Of a stretch of 13,296 nt of DNA, positions 1 through 7,750 are shown one piece after another (position 1 is the first letter of the stretch; every line of letters begins with the position of its first letter). The stretch lies in contig JANRID010000041.1 in NCBI GenBank assembly GCA_033765305.1, forward strand, positions 1 through 13,296, read 5' to 3'. The notes beneath the pieces are model-generated. The model was given only the letters and a program-made list of their open reading frames with translations. It was not told where the DNA came from and did no database searches. Position numbers and translations under genes: made by a program. The DNA is from RDXT01 sp033765305 (GTDB lineage Bacteria > Bacteroidota > Bacteroidia > J057).

Positions 1-43
1 TGGGACTGGCTGCGCCGTAGCTATGGGGAGCAGGAAGTATCAA

Positions 44-64
44 GTAGAAAGTAGAAAGTAGAAA
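44..64. repeat. Heptamer microrepeat, three copies of GTAGAAA
   Basis: Three perfect head-to-tail copies of GTAGAAA lie at 44-50, 51-57 and 58-64 and abut the first unit of the larger tandem array. Seen directly. I see no coding signal. Similar short GTAGAAA runs are, as I recall, common between genes in environmental Bacteroidota genomes. Confidence 0.85.
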
Positions 65-604
65 GACTGGAAAGCGCACTTTGCGCTCCTTGCGTCCCTT
101 GCGGTTGAAAAAAGGCCGGTGGCTGAGCGGAGCCGAAGCCCCGGCCATAGCCGCAAGCCGCAAGACTGGAAAGCGCACTTTGCGCTCCTTGCGTCCCTTG
201 CGGCTGAAAAAAGGCCGGTGGCTGAGCGGAGCCGAAGCCCCGGCCATACCCGCAAGCTGCAAGACTGGAAAGCGCACTTTGCGCTCCTTGCGTCCCTTGC
301 AGTTGAAAAAAGGCCGGTGGCTGAGCGGAGCCGAAGCCTGGCCATAGCCGCAAGCCGCAAGACTGGAAAGCGCACTTTGCGCTCCTTGCGTCCCTTGCGG
401 TTGAAAAAAGGCCGGTGGCTGAGCGGAGCTGAAGCCCCGGCCATACCCGCAAGCTGCAAGACTGGAAAGCGCCCCTTGCGCTCCTTGCGTCCCTTGCGGC
501 TGAAAAAAGGCCGGTGGCTGAGCGGAGCCGAAGCCCGGCCATAGCCGCAAGTCGCAAGACTGGAAAGCGCACTTTGCGCTCCCTTGCGTCCCTTGCGGCT
601 GAAA
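65..604. repeat. Compound tandem array: five full 98-99 bp units plus a partial sixth
   Basis: Units begin with GACTGGAAAGCGC at 65, 164, 263, 361, 460 and 558, giving periods of 99, 99, 98, 99 and 98 bp. Each unit has (a) a block of TTGCG repeated every 9-10 bases, ending in an A-run; (b) a hairpin of about 33 nt; (c) a linker containing CCGCAAG and leading to the next unit. The linker alternates between an ATAGCCGCAAG type (units 1, 3, 5) and an ATACCCGCAAG type (units 2, 4), which suggests growth in two-unit steps. The sixth copy stops at about 604 before its hairpin. The 99-bp period keeps a reading frame open by chance, while the 98-bp steps break it, so I treat the array as non-coding. 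There are no variable spacers, so it is not CRISPR. Confidence 0.95.
114..540. repeat. Five REP-like hairpins, one per array unit
   Basis: Hairpins lie at 114-146, 213-245, 312-343, 410-442 and 509-540. In the first, GGCCGG (114-119) pairs with CCGGCC (141-146). T120 is bulged, GGCT (121-124) pairs with AGCC (137-140), and the 12-nt loop is GAGCGGAGCCGA. Copies 3 and 5 are each one base shorter in the right arm, and copy 4 has a loop change (GAGCTGA). On the minus strand the loop reads CTTCGGCTCCGCTCAG. This resembles the CTTCGACTCCGCTCAG palindromes I recall from intergenic DNA of many environmental bacteria. The stem is visible in sequence; the family link is from memory. Confidence 0.8.
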
Positions 605-669
605 GACCGTGGTTTGATTATTGCAACAATACCATTGAAAACTGCTAAACCCGCCGGCTGCCGGCACGC

Positions 670-677
670 TACATTTG
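670..677 (+). promoter_or_regulatory. Candidate -7 box, TACATTTG
   Basis: TACATTTG matches the Bacteroidota -7 consensus TAnnTTTG at all fixed positions, but no TTTG is found 19-21 bp upstream. If used, it would give the cyclophilin-like gene a leader of roughly 100 nt. That leader can form an outer 7-bp stem (681-687 with 741-747) and an inner 5-bp stem (699-703 with 714-718). Otherwise I see nothing in 605-783. Confidence 0.35.
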
Positions 678-783
678 TATGCTGGATCAGGCGCTGCACC
701 GGACGGATGTGTTTCCGGCCTGATTGTGAGCATCTGCTTCATCCAGCCCCGTCCTGCGCATCCACCTCTCCGATCTGCTGCCT

Positions 784-1257
784 ATGACCTGGTTCCGGCC
801 CGTTTCGGTTCTGCTGCTGGCGCTGAGCGCGCTTGCTGTGTGCTGCCGCAGCACGCCCGCCTCCGCTGAAGCATCCCGCCCAGCGGCTCAATCTGCCGAT
901 CCCATGAGCTACCGCATCCGAATCCGGGCGGGCGGCGCAGCATTTGCTGCTGTGCTTCCCGCTACCCCCGCTTCGCTGGAGTTCAAATCCATGCTTCCCT
1001 TGACCCTGGACATGCGGGAGCTGAACCGCAATGAGAAATATGCGGCCCTGCCCCGCAGGCTGCCTGTCCAGGAGACCGCGCCGGGCCAGATCCGGGCCGG
1101 CGACCTGATGCTGTACGGGTCCAATACCCTCGTGCTCTTTTACGAATCTTTCCCTTCCTCCTACCGCTACACCCGGCTGGGCCAGCTCACGACGGCCGAG
1201 GGCCTGAAAGCAGCACTGGGCACCGGAAGCGTATCCGTAACGTTCGAGCTCGAATAG
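784..1257 (+). CDS. Secreted cyclophilin-like-fold protein, probably a lipoprotein
   Basis: 157 residues. Residues 1-20 are a hydrophobic export signal ending in LAVCC; C20 could be lipidated, although V at -1 is not a canonical lipobox. From residue 42 on, the protein matches what I know of the small 'cyclophilin-like fold' family (Pfam Cyclophil_like type, about 110 residues). Characteristic blocks are LPLTLDM (71-77), NEKYAALPRRLP (83-94), AGDLMLYG (105-112), LVLFYESF (116-123), SYRYTRLG (126-133) and GSVSVTFE (148-155). These proteins share the fold of peptidyl-prolyl isomerases, but their activity is mostly undefined, so I assign none. Most homologues I recall are cytoplasmic and start near residue 41; an ATG at 904 would give that shorter form. 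I prefer 784 because the extra N-terminus is a clear signal peptide. It is monocistronic, with the AraC gene 185 bp downstream behind its own promoter-like box. Confidence 0.85.
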   Translation: MTWFRPVSVLLLALSALAVCCRSTPASAEASRPAAQSADPMSYRIRIRAGGAAFAAVLPATPASLEFKSMLPLTLDMRELNRNEKYAALPRRLPVQETAPGQIRAGDLMLYGSNTLVLFYESFPSSYRYTRLGQLTTAEGLKAALGTGSVSVTFELE

Positions 1258-1413
1258 CCCGGACGGCATGCCGCTTTTCATCATTCCCGCAATGCAGGCC
1301 GCAGCGGGCGCATCCCCTTATACGTGCCCGCAGACCGGACCCGCCGCCGTGAGGCCGGATGCACCTGCTGATGCGGCCATGAAGCAGGGTCCTGGATTTC
1401 CAGCCGTTTTCAA

Positions 1414-1421
1414 TATATTTG
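1414..1421 (+). promoter_or_regulatory. Candidate -7 box of the AraC-type regulator, TATATTTG
   Basis: TATATTTG is a perfect TAnnTTTG match ending 21 bases before the ATG at 1443. The -33 element is poor: CCTG at 1391-1394 with a 19-bp spacer, 2 of 4 matches. The box overlaps an in-frame TTG at 1419, which argues against that TTG as the start codon. Confidence 0.5.
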
Positions 1422-1442
1422 AATTCCGTAACTGCTCCTGCC

Positions 1443-2321
1443 ATGCAAGCTCCAGCTGCCCGTCAGCTTTCCGCCTACAACACCGCACTCAAGCTCAAAG
1501 GCTTCAATGTGTTTCAGATCGAGAGCGACGGCCAGGAAACCCGGGTGTACAGCCGGAAGGATTTTTACAAAATCTGCCTCACCACAGGCAGGAGCATCAT
1601 CCACTACTCCGACCGGAGCTTCGAGATGGACGGGACCATCCTGTTTTTTGGCAACCCGCACATTCCCTACTCCTGGCAGACCATTTCAAGCAGCTATGCG
1701 GGCTATGCATGCCTGTTTTCCGAGGAATTCCTGAAACAGGGCGGACGCTCCGAAAGCCTGCAGCAGTCGCCCCTGTTCAAGCTGGGCGGCACGCCGATTT
1801 TCAACCTGCAGGATGAGCAGCGGGTGTACGTAAGCTCCATTTTCCGGAACATGATGGAGGAGCAGCAGTCGGCCTACCTGTACAAGGACGATCTGATCCG
1901 CAACTACATCAGCCTGATAATTCACGAAGCGCTCAAGCTGCAGCCGTCCGAAAACTTCGACCAGCACAAGCATGCGGCCTCCCGCATTACGCAGGTGTTT
2001 TTCGAGCTGCTGGAGCGCCAGTTTCCCATTGAAAGCCCCTCGGAGCCCCTGCGGCTGCGCACCGCCCAGGATTATGCGGCAGTCCTTGCGGTGCATGTGA
2101 ACTACCTCAACCGCTCGGTCAAGGAGGTGACGGGCAAAACCACCACGGCGCTCATTGCGGACCGCATCGCGACCGAGGCCAAGGCCCTGCTCAGGCACAC
2201 GGACTGGAACGTGGCGGAGGTGGCGTACGCGCTCGGATATGAGCAGCCGCCTTATTTCAATCATGTTTTCAAAAAAACAACAGGCCTCACTCCCAGAGCG
2301 TTCCGCCTGCTGACTGCCTGA
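1443..2321 (+). CDS. AraC/XylS-family transcriptional regulator
   Basis: 292 residues from ATG 1443. The N-terminal ~165 residues hold a cupin-like sensor region (for example GRSIIHYSDRSFEMDGTILFF at about 49-69, then NPHIPYSW 71-78). The C-terminal part (about 205-292) is a two-helix-turn-helix AraC domain: YLNRSVKEVTGKTTTALI (221-238), then WNVAEVAYALGYEQPPYFNHVFKK (255-278) and GLTPRAFR (281-288). The family binds promoter DNA and usually responds to a small ligand through the N-terminal domain; the ligand here is unknown. The frame extends upstream to TTG 1419, but a -7 box lies across that TTG, so I chose the ATG. The gene converges on the dehydrogenase with a 16-bp gap that contains the palindrome CCTCCGGAGG (2327-2336). 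Regulation of that neighbour is possible but not shown. Confidence 0.93.
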   Translation: MQAPAARQLSAYNTALKLKGFNVFQIESDGQETRVYSRKDFYKICLTTGRSIIHYSDRSFEMDGTILFFGNPHIPYSWQTISSSYAGYACLFSEEFLKQGGRSESLQQSPLFKLGGTPIFNLQDEQRVYVSSIFRNMMEEQQSAYLYKDDLIRNYISLIIHEALKLQPSENFDQHKHAASRITQVFFELLERQFPIESPSEPLRLRTAQDYAAVLAVHVNYLNRSVKEVTGKTTTALIADRIATEAKALLRHTDWNVAEVAYALGYEQPPYFNHVFKKTTGLTPRAFRLLTA

Positions 2322-2337
2322 TTCCTCCTCCGGAGGC

Positions 2338-3399
2338 TCATGCCGGCGCCTTCGTACTGGCTGCCGCGCCCTCCGCCGCGCTCCGCATGGCAGCCTCGAT
2401 TACCCGCACCTTCATCAGGCTGTCCAGCACCGGCACCGGCGGCGGTGCCCCCATGCGCACAGACGCATACACCCCGTCATAGAAGCCGGCATAATTGCCC
2501 GGCAGGGTGGGCACCTTCCGGGCTGGCGCATGCTCGGGCCCGGTGGCCAGCTCGCCCCAGTCCGGCTCGGGCTCCAGGCCCCAGCCCGGCTCGCCGGGAT
2601 AGCGGCCCGCCTTGAGCGCAGCCTCCTGCGGGTCGGTGCCGTATTTGACAAAGGCGCCCTGATCGCCCAGGATGCGGAAGCGCGGCGCCTGCAGGCGCGT
2701 GAGGTAGTTGGCGCTCAGGCGCACCTGCACGGCAGGGTACTGCATCCACAGGTCGAAGCAGTCGGGCGAGCGCCCGCCGCTGCGCTGGATGCGCACATCG
2801 GCCATCACCGACTCCGGATAGCCGAACAGGGCAATGGCCTGATCGATCAGGTGGGAGCCCAGGTTGTAGAGGATGCCGGTGCCGGGGCGGCCCTCCTCCT
2901 TCCAGCCGGGCGCGGGCTCCGGGCGCCAGCGGTCGTAGCGGGCCTCGTAGCGCACCACGCGCCCCAGCACCCCGGAGGCGAGCAGCTGGCGGATGGTCAT
3001 GAAATCGCCGTCCCAGCGGCGGCTCTGGTACACCGTGAGCATGCGCCCCTGCGCCTCCGCCAGGGCAATCAGATCCTGCGCTTCATTCTCCGTCACCGTG
3101 AAGGCTTTCTCCACCACCACATGCTTGCCCGCCAGCAATGCGCGGCGCGCCAGCTCGTGGTGGGTGTATTCGGGCGTATTGACGACGATGAGCTCGATGT
3201 CCGGGTCGGAAAAAATGGCCTCCGCATCATCCGTGACCTGCACCGCCGGATAGCGCGCCAGCGGCTCCGGGCGGCTGCGCCGCAGGATGCTGCGCAGCTC
3301 GAAGCCGGGGTGCACATGCAGGATGGGCGCGTGGAAAACTTCGCCGGACATGCCGTAGGCGAGCAGGGCCGTGCGGATCGGGGTTGGTTCCGGGTGCAT
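2338..3399 (-). CDS. Gfo/Idh/MocA-family oxidoreductase, IolW/YdgJ-like
   Basis: 353 residues from the ATG at 3399. The N-terminal Rossmann domain opens with IRTALLAYGMSGEVFHAPIL (8-27), the glycine-rich NAD(P) loop typical of scyllo-inositol 2-dehydrogenases such as B. subtilis IolW and E. coli YdgJ. VVNTPEYTHHELA (72-84) and VVVEKAFT (94-101) follow. K98 is the conserved lysine of the 'EKP' motif, but the proline is alanine here. VYQSRRWDGDF (123-133) and NLGSHLIDQA (179-188), with the likely catalytic histidine H183, belong to the C-terminal domain. The reaction is probably NAD(P)-dependent oxidation of a polyol or sugar hydroxyl. The exact substrate cannot be read from sequence, and no inositol pathway genes are nearby. 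An in-frame ATG at 3465 would make the protein 22 residues longer and overlap the asnS promoter, so I reject it. The upstream region is shared with asnS, which is divergent. Confidence 0.92.
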   Translation of the reverse strand: MHPEPTPIRTALLAYGMSGEVFHAPILHVHPGFELRSILRRSRPEPLARYPAVQVTDDAEAIFSDPDIELIVVNTPEYTHHELARRALLAGKHVVVEKAFTVTENEAQDLIALAEAQGRMLTVYQSRRWDGDFMTIRQLLASGVLGRVVRYEARYDRWRPEPAPGWKEEGRPGTGILYNLGSHLIDQAIALFGYPESVMADVRIQRSGGRSPDCFDLWMQYPAVQVRLSANYLTRLQAPRFRILGDQGAFVKYGTDPQEAALKAGRYPGEPGWGLEPEPDWGELATGPEHAPARKVPTLPGNYAGFYDGVYASVRMGAPPPVPVLDSLMKVRVIEAAMRSAAEGAAASTKAPA

Positions 3400-3424
3400 A
3401 GCGTCGAGAATAATCTTGCTGTAA

Positions 3425-3456
3425 CTTGCGGAAAATCCGCGCATCACGCAACTTTG
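3425..3456 (+). promoter_or_regulatory. Candidate promoter of asnS
   Basis: CTTG (3425-3428), a 20-bp spacer and CAACTTTG (3449-3456) resemble the Bacteroidota TTTG / TAnnTTTG promoter with one mismatch in each element. The -7 box ends 14 bases before ATG 3471, implying a very short leader. It overlaps the in-frame TTG at 3426, supporting the later start. Confidence 0.45.
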
Positions 3457-3470
3457 CGCCCGCAAACTCC

Positions 3471-4907
<1,437 letters not shown>

Positions 4908-4948
4908 GAAGCAGGCCAGGGGCGGGAGCGCCGCTGCCGGAAAACGCC

Positions 4949-4956
4949 TATATTGG
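4949..4956 (+). promoter_or_regulatory. Weak -7-like box before the DUF3667 gene
   Basis: TATATTGG differs from TAnnTTTG at one fixed position, and no -33 element is visible. It ends only 4 bases before ATG 4961, so if real it would make a nearly leaderless transcript. Read-through from asnS is the alternative. Confidence 0.22.
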
Positions 4957-4960
4957 GCAT

Positions 4961-5722
4961 ATGAATGATGCCCTGGCCCCTGTGCAGTCTCCGGAAACCC
5001 GCCTGCTCTGCGCAAACTGCGGGAAAAAGATCAAGGAAAAACACAAGTTCTGCCCGTCCTGCGGCCAGTCGACCCGGCTCAGGCGGATCTCCATCCGCGA
5101 TGTGCTGGACATGGCGATCCAGAAGGTGCTGCATGCCGATTCCACCCTGATGCAGCTCATCATCGGCCTGACCCTGCGGCCCGGCACGATGATCCGGGAC
5201 TACATGCACGGCAAGCGGAAAAAGGTCTATTCGCCCATCAAATTCCTGTTTTATGCAGCAGGCATTTCGGTGTTCGTGACCGAATATTTCCGGCTGTTCG
5301 AGCTCGTGCCCGGCGGCGGCAACCCGGTGAGCGCGCTGGCGCAGCGCTACAACAACCTCCTCGTCCTGGCCGGGGTTCCGGTTTCAGGCCTGTTTTCGTG
5401 GCTGTTCTTCCGGAAACGGGAATTCAACTTTTCCGAGCACCTCGTATTCCACGCCTTTCTGGCGGGATACCGGGCCTTCTTCTTCCTGCTGATCCTCACC
5501 CCGCTCATGGTACTGGCCCCGGCGTATTTCGGAGTGATCACTGCTGTGTACCTGCTGTGCTTCCTGGCCTATGCCAGCTGGGCCACCATCGGCTTTCTGG
5601 GCGGCCCCGCCTGGCTGACCATCCTCAAAACCGTGCTGACGTATTTCCTTACCCAGCTTGCGGTGGGCCTGCTGATAACCGCCATCGTGATCATGCAGGC
5701 GCGCATGCACGCGGGCGGATGA
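4961..5722 (+). CDS. DUF3667-type zinc-ribbon membrane protein
   Basis: 253 residues. The N-terminus has a zinc ribbon, CANC (17-20) and CPSC (31-34), written CxxC-x10-CxxC. A short amphipathic stretch, RRISIRDVLD (41-50), follows, and then the family's signature segment: STLMQLIIGL (61-70), LRPGTMIRDYMHGKRKKVYSPIKFLF (72-97). After this come about five hydrophobic segments (roughly 94-112, 133-150, 163-188, 190-212, 220-246). This layout matches DUF3667, a membrane family I know mainly from Bacteroidota; its function is unknown. The charged HGKRKK should be cytoplasmic with the zinc ribbon. The frame is open back to 4757 inside asnS, but that part is an out-of-frame shadow, and 4961 is the first ATG after asnS. 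Only 53 bp separate it from asnS. Confidence 0.85.
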   Translation: MNDALAPVQSPETRLLCANCGKKIKEKHKFCPSCGQSTRLRRISIRDVLDMAIQKVLHADSTLMQLIIGLTLRPGTMIRDYMHGKRKKVYSPIKFLFYAAGISVFVTEYFRLFELVPGGGNPVSALAQRYNNLLVLAGVPVSGLFSWLFFRKREFNFSEHLVFHAFLAGYRAFFFLLILTPLMVLAPAYFGVITAVYLLCFLAYASWATIGFLGGPAWLTILKTVLTYFLTQLAVGLLITAIVIMQARMHAGG

Positions 5723-5751
5723 GGATGCCTGCGCGGAAGGGGCCAGCCCAA

Positions 5752-5772
5752 TTGCTGCGGAACTTCCGGCAA
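5752..5772. terminator. Imperfect hairpin between the DUF3667 gene and the ATPase gene
   Basis: TTGC (5752-5755) can pair with GCAA (5769-5772) and CGGA (5758-5761) with TCCG (5765-5768), leaving a TG bulge and a 3-nt loop. No T-tract follows, so it would be a weak terminator at best. It separates two same-strand genes 101 bp apart. Confidence 0.25.
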
Positions 5773-5811
5773 GGGCCGCGTACCCGTGGGAGCGATGTTC
5801 ACAAACTCTCG

Positions 5812-5819
5812 TATATTTA
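5812..5819 (+). promoter_or_regulatory. -7-like box directly before the ATPase gene
   Basis: TATATTTA matches TAnnTTTG except for the last base and ends 4 bases before ATG 5824. There is no convincing TTTG upstream. If used, the defence-like pair would be transcribed almost leaderless. Confidence 0.3.
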
Positions 5820-5823
5820 ACGC

Positions 5824-7086
5824 ATGATCCGCCTCATCGAGATCCGCAACTACCGGAGTCTGCTGTATATCTCGCAGCAGCTGGACCGTTTTCATGTGCT
5901 CGTAGGCGCCAATGCCAGCGGAAAGACGACCTTTCTCGATGCGATCAGCTTCGCTGCAGATATCGTGGTGCAGGGCATCGACTATGCCATCCAGCAACGG
6001 AGCCGGAATTATGCGGACCTGACCTTTGCCGGCCAGGGGGGCGACATCGAGCTGGCGCTCGAACTGGAAATCCCGCAGCCCCTGCGGGCCCGGCTGCCCC
6101 GCGAAGATTTCGACCGGGTCCGCTACGAGGTGCGCATCGGTCTGGCCGCCGACACGCAGGAACATGCCATTAAAGAAGAACGGGTGCTGCTGGCCCGCAG
6201 CCTGGCCCCGGCCAGCCCTGAACAGCGCAGCGTCTTTCCCGATTCCCCGGAAGGCCCCCGGGGTCTCCCGGCAGTACCCCGCACAGCCTCCCAGTACCGC
6301 CTGGCCGTTGAAAAAGCAGGCCTCCACGACCGCTTTACCCCCGAAACCAGCGCAGTATCTGCCGACAGCTGGCTTTCTCCCCTTAAGCTCGGCATTAAGA
6401 AGTCCGCACTCGGCAGCCTGCCCGCAGATGAAACGCTATTCCCCGTTTCATCGTGGCTGAAAGAATTTCTGAGCACCGGCATTCAGCTGTTCGTGCTGGA
6501 CAGCCTGGCCATCCGGCGGGCCAGCCCGCCTGGACAGACGCGCAAGTTCAAACCCGACGGCTCCAACCTGCCCTGGGTCATCGAAGAAGTCCGGCACCGC
6601 GATCCCCGTGCATTCCGCAACTGGCTGTCCCATCTCCAGACTGCACTGCCGGATGTGGCGGACATCCTGACCGTGGAGCGGCAGGACGACCGGCACCGCT
6701 ACCTGAAGCTGCGCTACCAGGGCGGGATCGAAGTGCCCAGCTGGCTGGTTTCGGACGGCACGCTCCGGATGCTGGCCCTTACCCTGCCGGCCTATCTGCC
6801 GGAGTTTGAAGGCGTCTATCTGATCGAAGAACCTGAAAACGGCATTCACCCCCGCGCAGTCGAGACGGTGTACCAGTCGCTTTCGTCCGTGTATCACGCC
6901 CAGATGCTGCTGGCCTCGCATTCCCCTGTGATCCTGAGCATGGTCAGCCTCCAGGAGGTGCTCTGCTTCGCCAAAACCGGCGAGGGCATCACCGACATTG
7001 TGCGGGGCGCCGAGCATCCGAAGCTGCGGAACTGGAAAGGAGAAACCAACCTGAGCCTGCTGTTTGCAGGAGGCGTGCTGTCATGA
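5824..7086 (+). CDS. OLD/AAA_21-type ATPase of a putative two-gene defence module (MAD3-like)
   Basis: 420 residues with a complete ABC/SMC-type ATPase core. It contains an N-terminal MIRLIEIRNYRSL strand, Walker A GANASGKT (28-35), a signature-like VSDGT (309-313), Walker B VYLIEEPE (331-338) followed by NGIHPRA, and an H-loop ASHSP (364-368). The middle (about 115-300) is variable and lacks the coiled coils of SMC proteins. ASPPGQTRKFKPDGSNLPWV (233-252) and EVPSWLVSDGTLRMLALTLP (303-322) look family-specific. From memory the closest named relatives are ATPases of the methylation-associated defence system (MAD3); I could not test this. There is no TOPRIM domain in this chain. It is supplied by the next gene, whose ATG overlaps this stop by 4 bp. 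That split resembles two-gene ATPase/TOPRIM systems such as PARIS. Likely role: sensing or gating ATPase that controls its partner. Confidence 0.88.
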   Translation: MIRLIEIRNYRSLLYISQQLDRFHVLVGANASGKTTFLDAISFAADIVVQGIDYAIQQRSRNYADLTFAGQGGDIELALELEIPQPLRARLPREDFDRVRYEVRIGLAADTQEHAIKEERVLLARSLAPASPEQRSVFPDSPEGPRGLPAVPRTASQYRLAVEKAGLHDRFTPETSAVSADSWLSPLKLGIKKSALGSLPADETLFPVSSWLKEFLSTGIQLFVLDSLAIRRASPPGQTRKFKPDGSNLPWVIEEVRHRDPRAFRNWLSHLQTALPDVADILTVERQDDRHRYLKLRYQGGIEVPSWLVSDGTLRMLALTLPAYLPEFEGVYLIEEPENGIHPRAVETVYQSLSSVYHAQMLLASHSPVILSMVSLQEVLCFAKTGEGITDIVRGAEHPKLRNWKGETNLSLLFAGGVLS

Positions 7087-7730
7087 AAGATCTGATTGTG
7101 CTGGCTGCCGATCTGGACATCGAAAGGGTAGTCCAGGAGCTGATCCCCCGCCTGCCGCATGTGTATGGAACCCGTCCGGTTTCCTTCGACATCTTCCGTC
7201 ATCAATACCGGGATTCAGGATGCGCGACCGGCAGCCCGGAATTTCTGAGGCCCTTTCTGGGACAGTACCAGTGTGCGCTGGTGGTGTTCGACCGGGAAGG
7301 AAGCGGACAGGAAGCCCGTCCCAGGGAAGCCATTGAAGCGGGAATCGAAGCGGAGCTGGTGCAGAATGGCTGGCCATCCGGACGGGTCATGGCCATTGCC
7401 ATCGATCCTGAAATTGAAAACTGGATGTGGGTGCCATCGCCCAGGGTTGCCGCCGCCCTCAACTGGATCGCCGAAACCAGCCTGTACGACTGGCTCATGG
7501 CGTCCGGATACCTGACAGCGGGCAGCAGCAAGCCCCACAGGCCCAAAGAGGCCATGGAAGCGGTGCTGAGACATACCCGCAGACCGAGATCTGCCTCCAT
7601 TTATGAAGAAATCGCAAGGCATGTGTCTTTCCGGAGCTGTACGGATGCTTCCTTTCTCAAAATGATGCAAGGGCTGCGGCATTGGTTTGCCGGTTCCGGC
7701 CATGACCCGGAAGCAGCTGGCAGGGTGTAA
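7083..7730 (+). CDS. TOPRIM-like (DUF4276-like) partner protein (MAD4-like), putative effector
   Basis: 215 residues, translationally coupled to the ATPase (ATGA overlap). The pattern fits a TOPRIM-type fold: an N-terminal strand followed by E14 in LAADLDIERVV (7-17), H40..RD (43-44), then ALVVFDREGSG (65-75). There D70-R71-E72 stands in the place of the TOPRIM DxD motif. AIDPEIENWMW (106-116) resembles the 'PE-x-E-x-W' segment of DUF4276 proteins. The C-terminal half has RPKEAMEAVL (153-162), SIYEEIARHVSFRSCTDASFLK (172-193) and LRHWF (198-202), as in the same group. I recall proteins of this type annotated as MAD4. TOPRIM partners of such ATPases are often nucleases, but catalysis is not shown here; DxE instead of DxD leaves it open. 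A perfect hairpin follows 20 bp after the stop. Confidence 0.8.
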   Translation: MKDLIVLAADLDIERVVQELIPRLPHVYGTRPVSFDIFRHQYRDSGCATGSPEFLRPFLGQYQCALVVFDREGSGQEARPREAIEAGIEAELVQNGWPSGRVMAIAIDPEIENWMWVPSPRVAAALNWIAETSLYDWLMASGYLTAGSSKPHRPKEAMEAVLRHTRRPRSASIYEEIARHVSFRSCTDASFLKMMQGLRHWFAGSGHDPEAAGRV

Positions 7731-7750
7731 CCCCCGCAACCAAACCCAAA

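Noticed and set aside
81..572. Open frames through the tandem array on both strands
   Set aside because: They arise because the 99-bp period is a multiple of three. The 98-bp units shift the frame, the starts are arbitrary, and the encoded peptides match nothing I know.
65..604. CRISPR array
   Set aside because: The whole 98-99 bp unit is repeated nearly unchanged; there are no short repeats alternating with unique spacers and no cas genes nearby.
1264..1273. Palindrome CGGCATGCCG after the cyclophilin-like gene as a terminator
   Set aside because: It has only 10 bases, no loop and a poor T-tract (CTTTTC), so it is too weak to call.
2327..2336. Palindrome CCTCCGGAGG between the convergent AraC and dehydrogenase genes as a terminator
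   Set aside because: No loop and no T-tract on either strand; noted only as part of the gap.
5824..7730. A full methylation-associated defence locus or restriction-modification system
   Set aside because: No methyltransferase, specificity subunit, kinase or helicase gene is present in the window; only the ATPase and its partner are seen.
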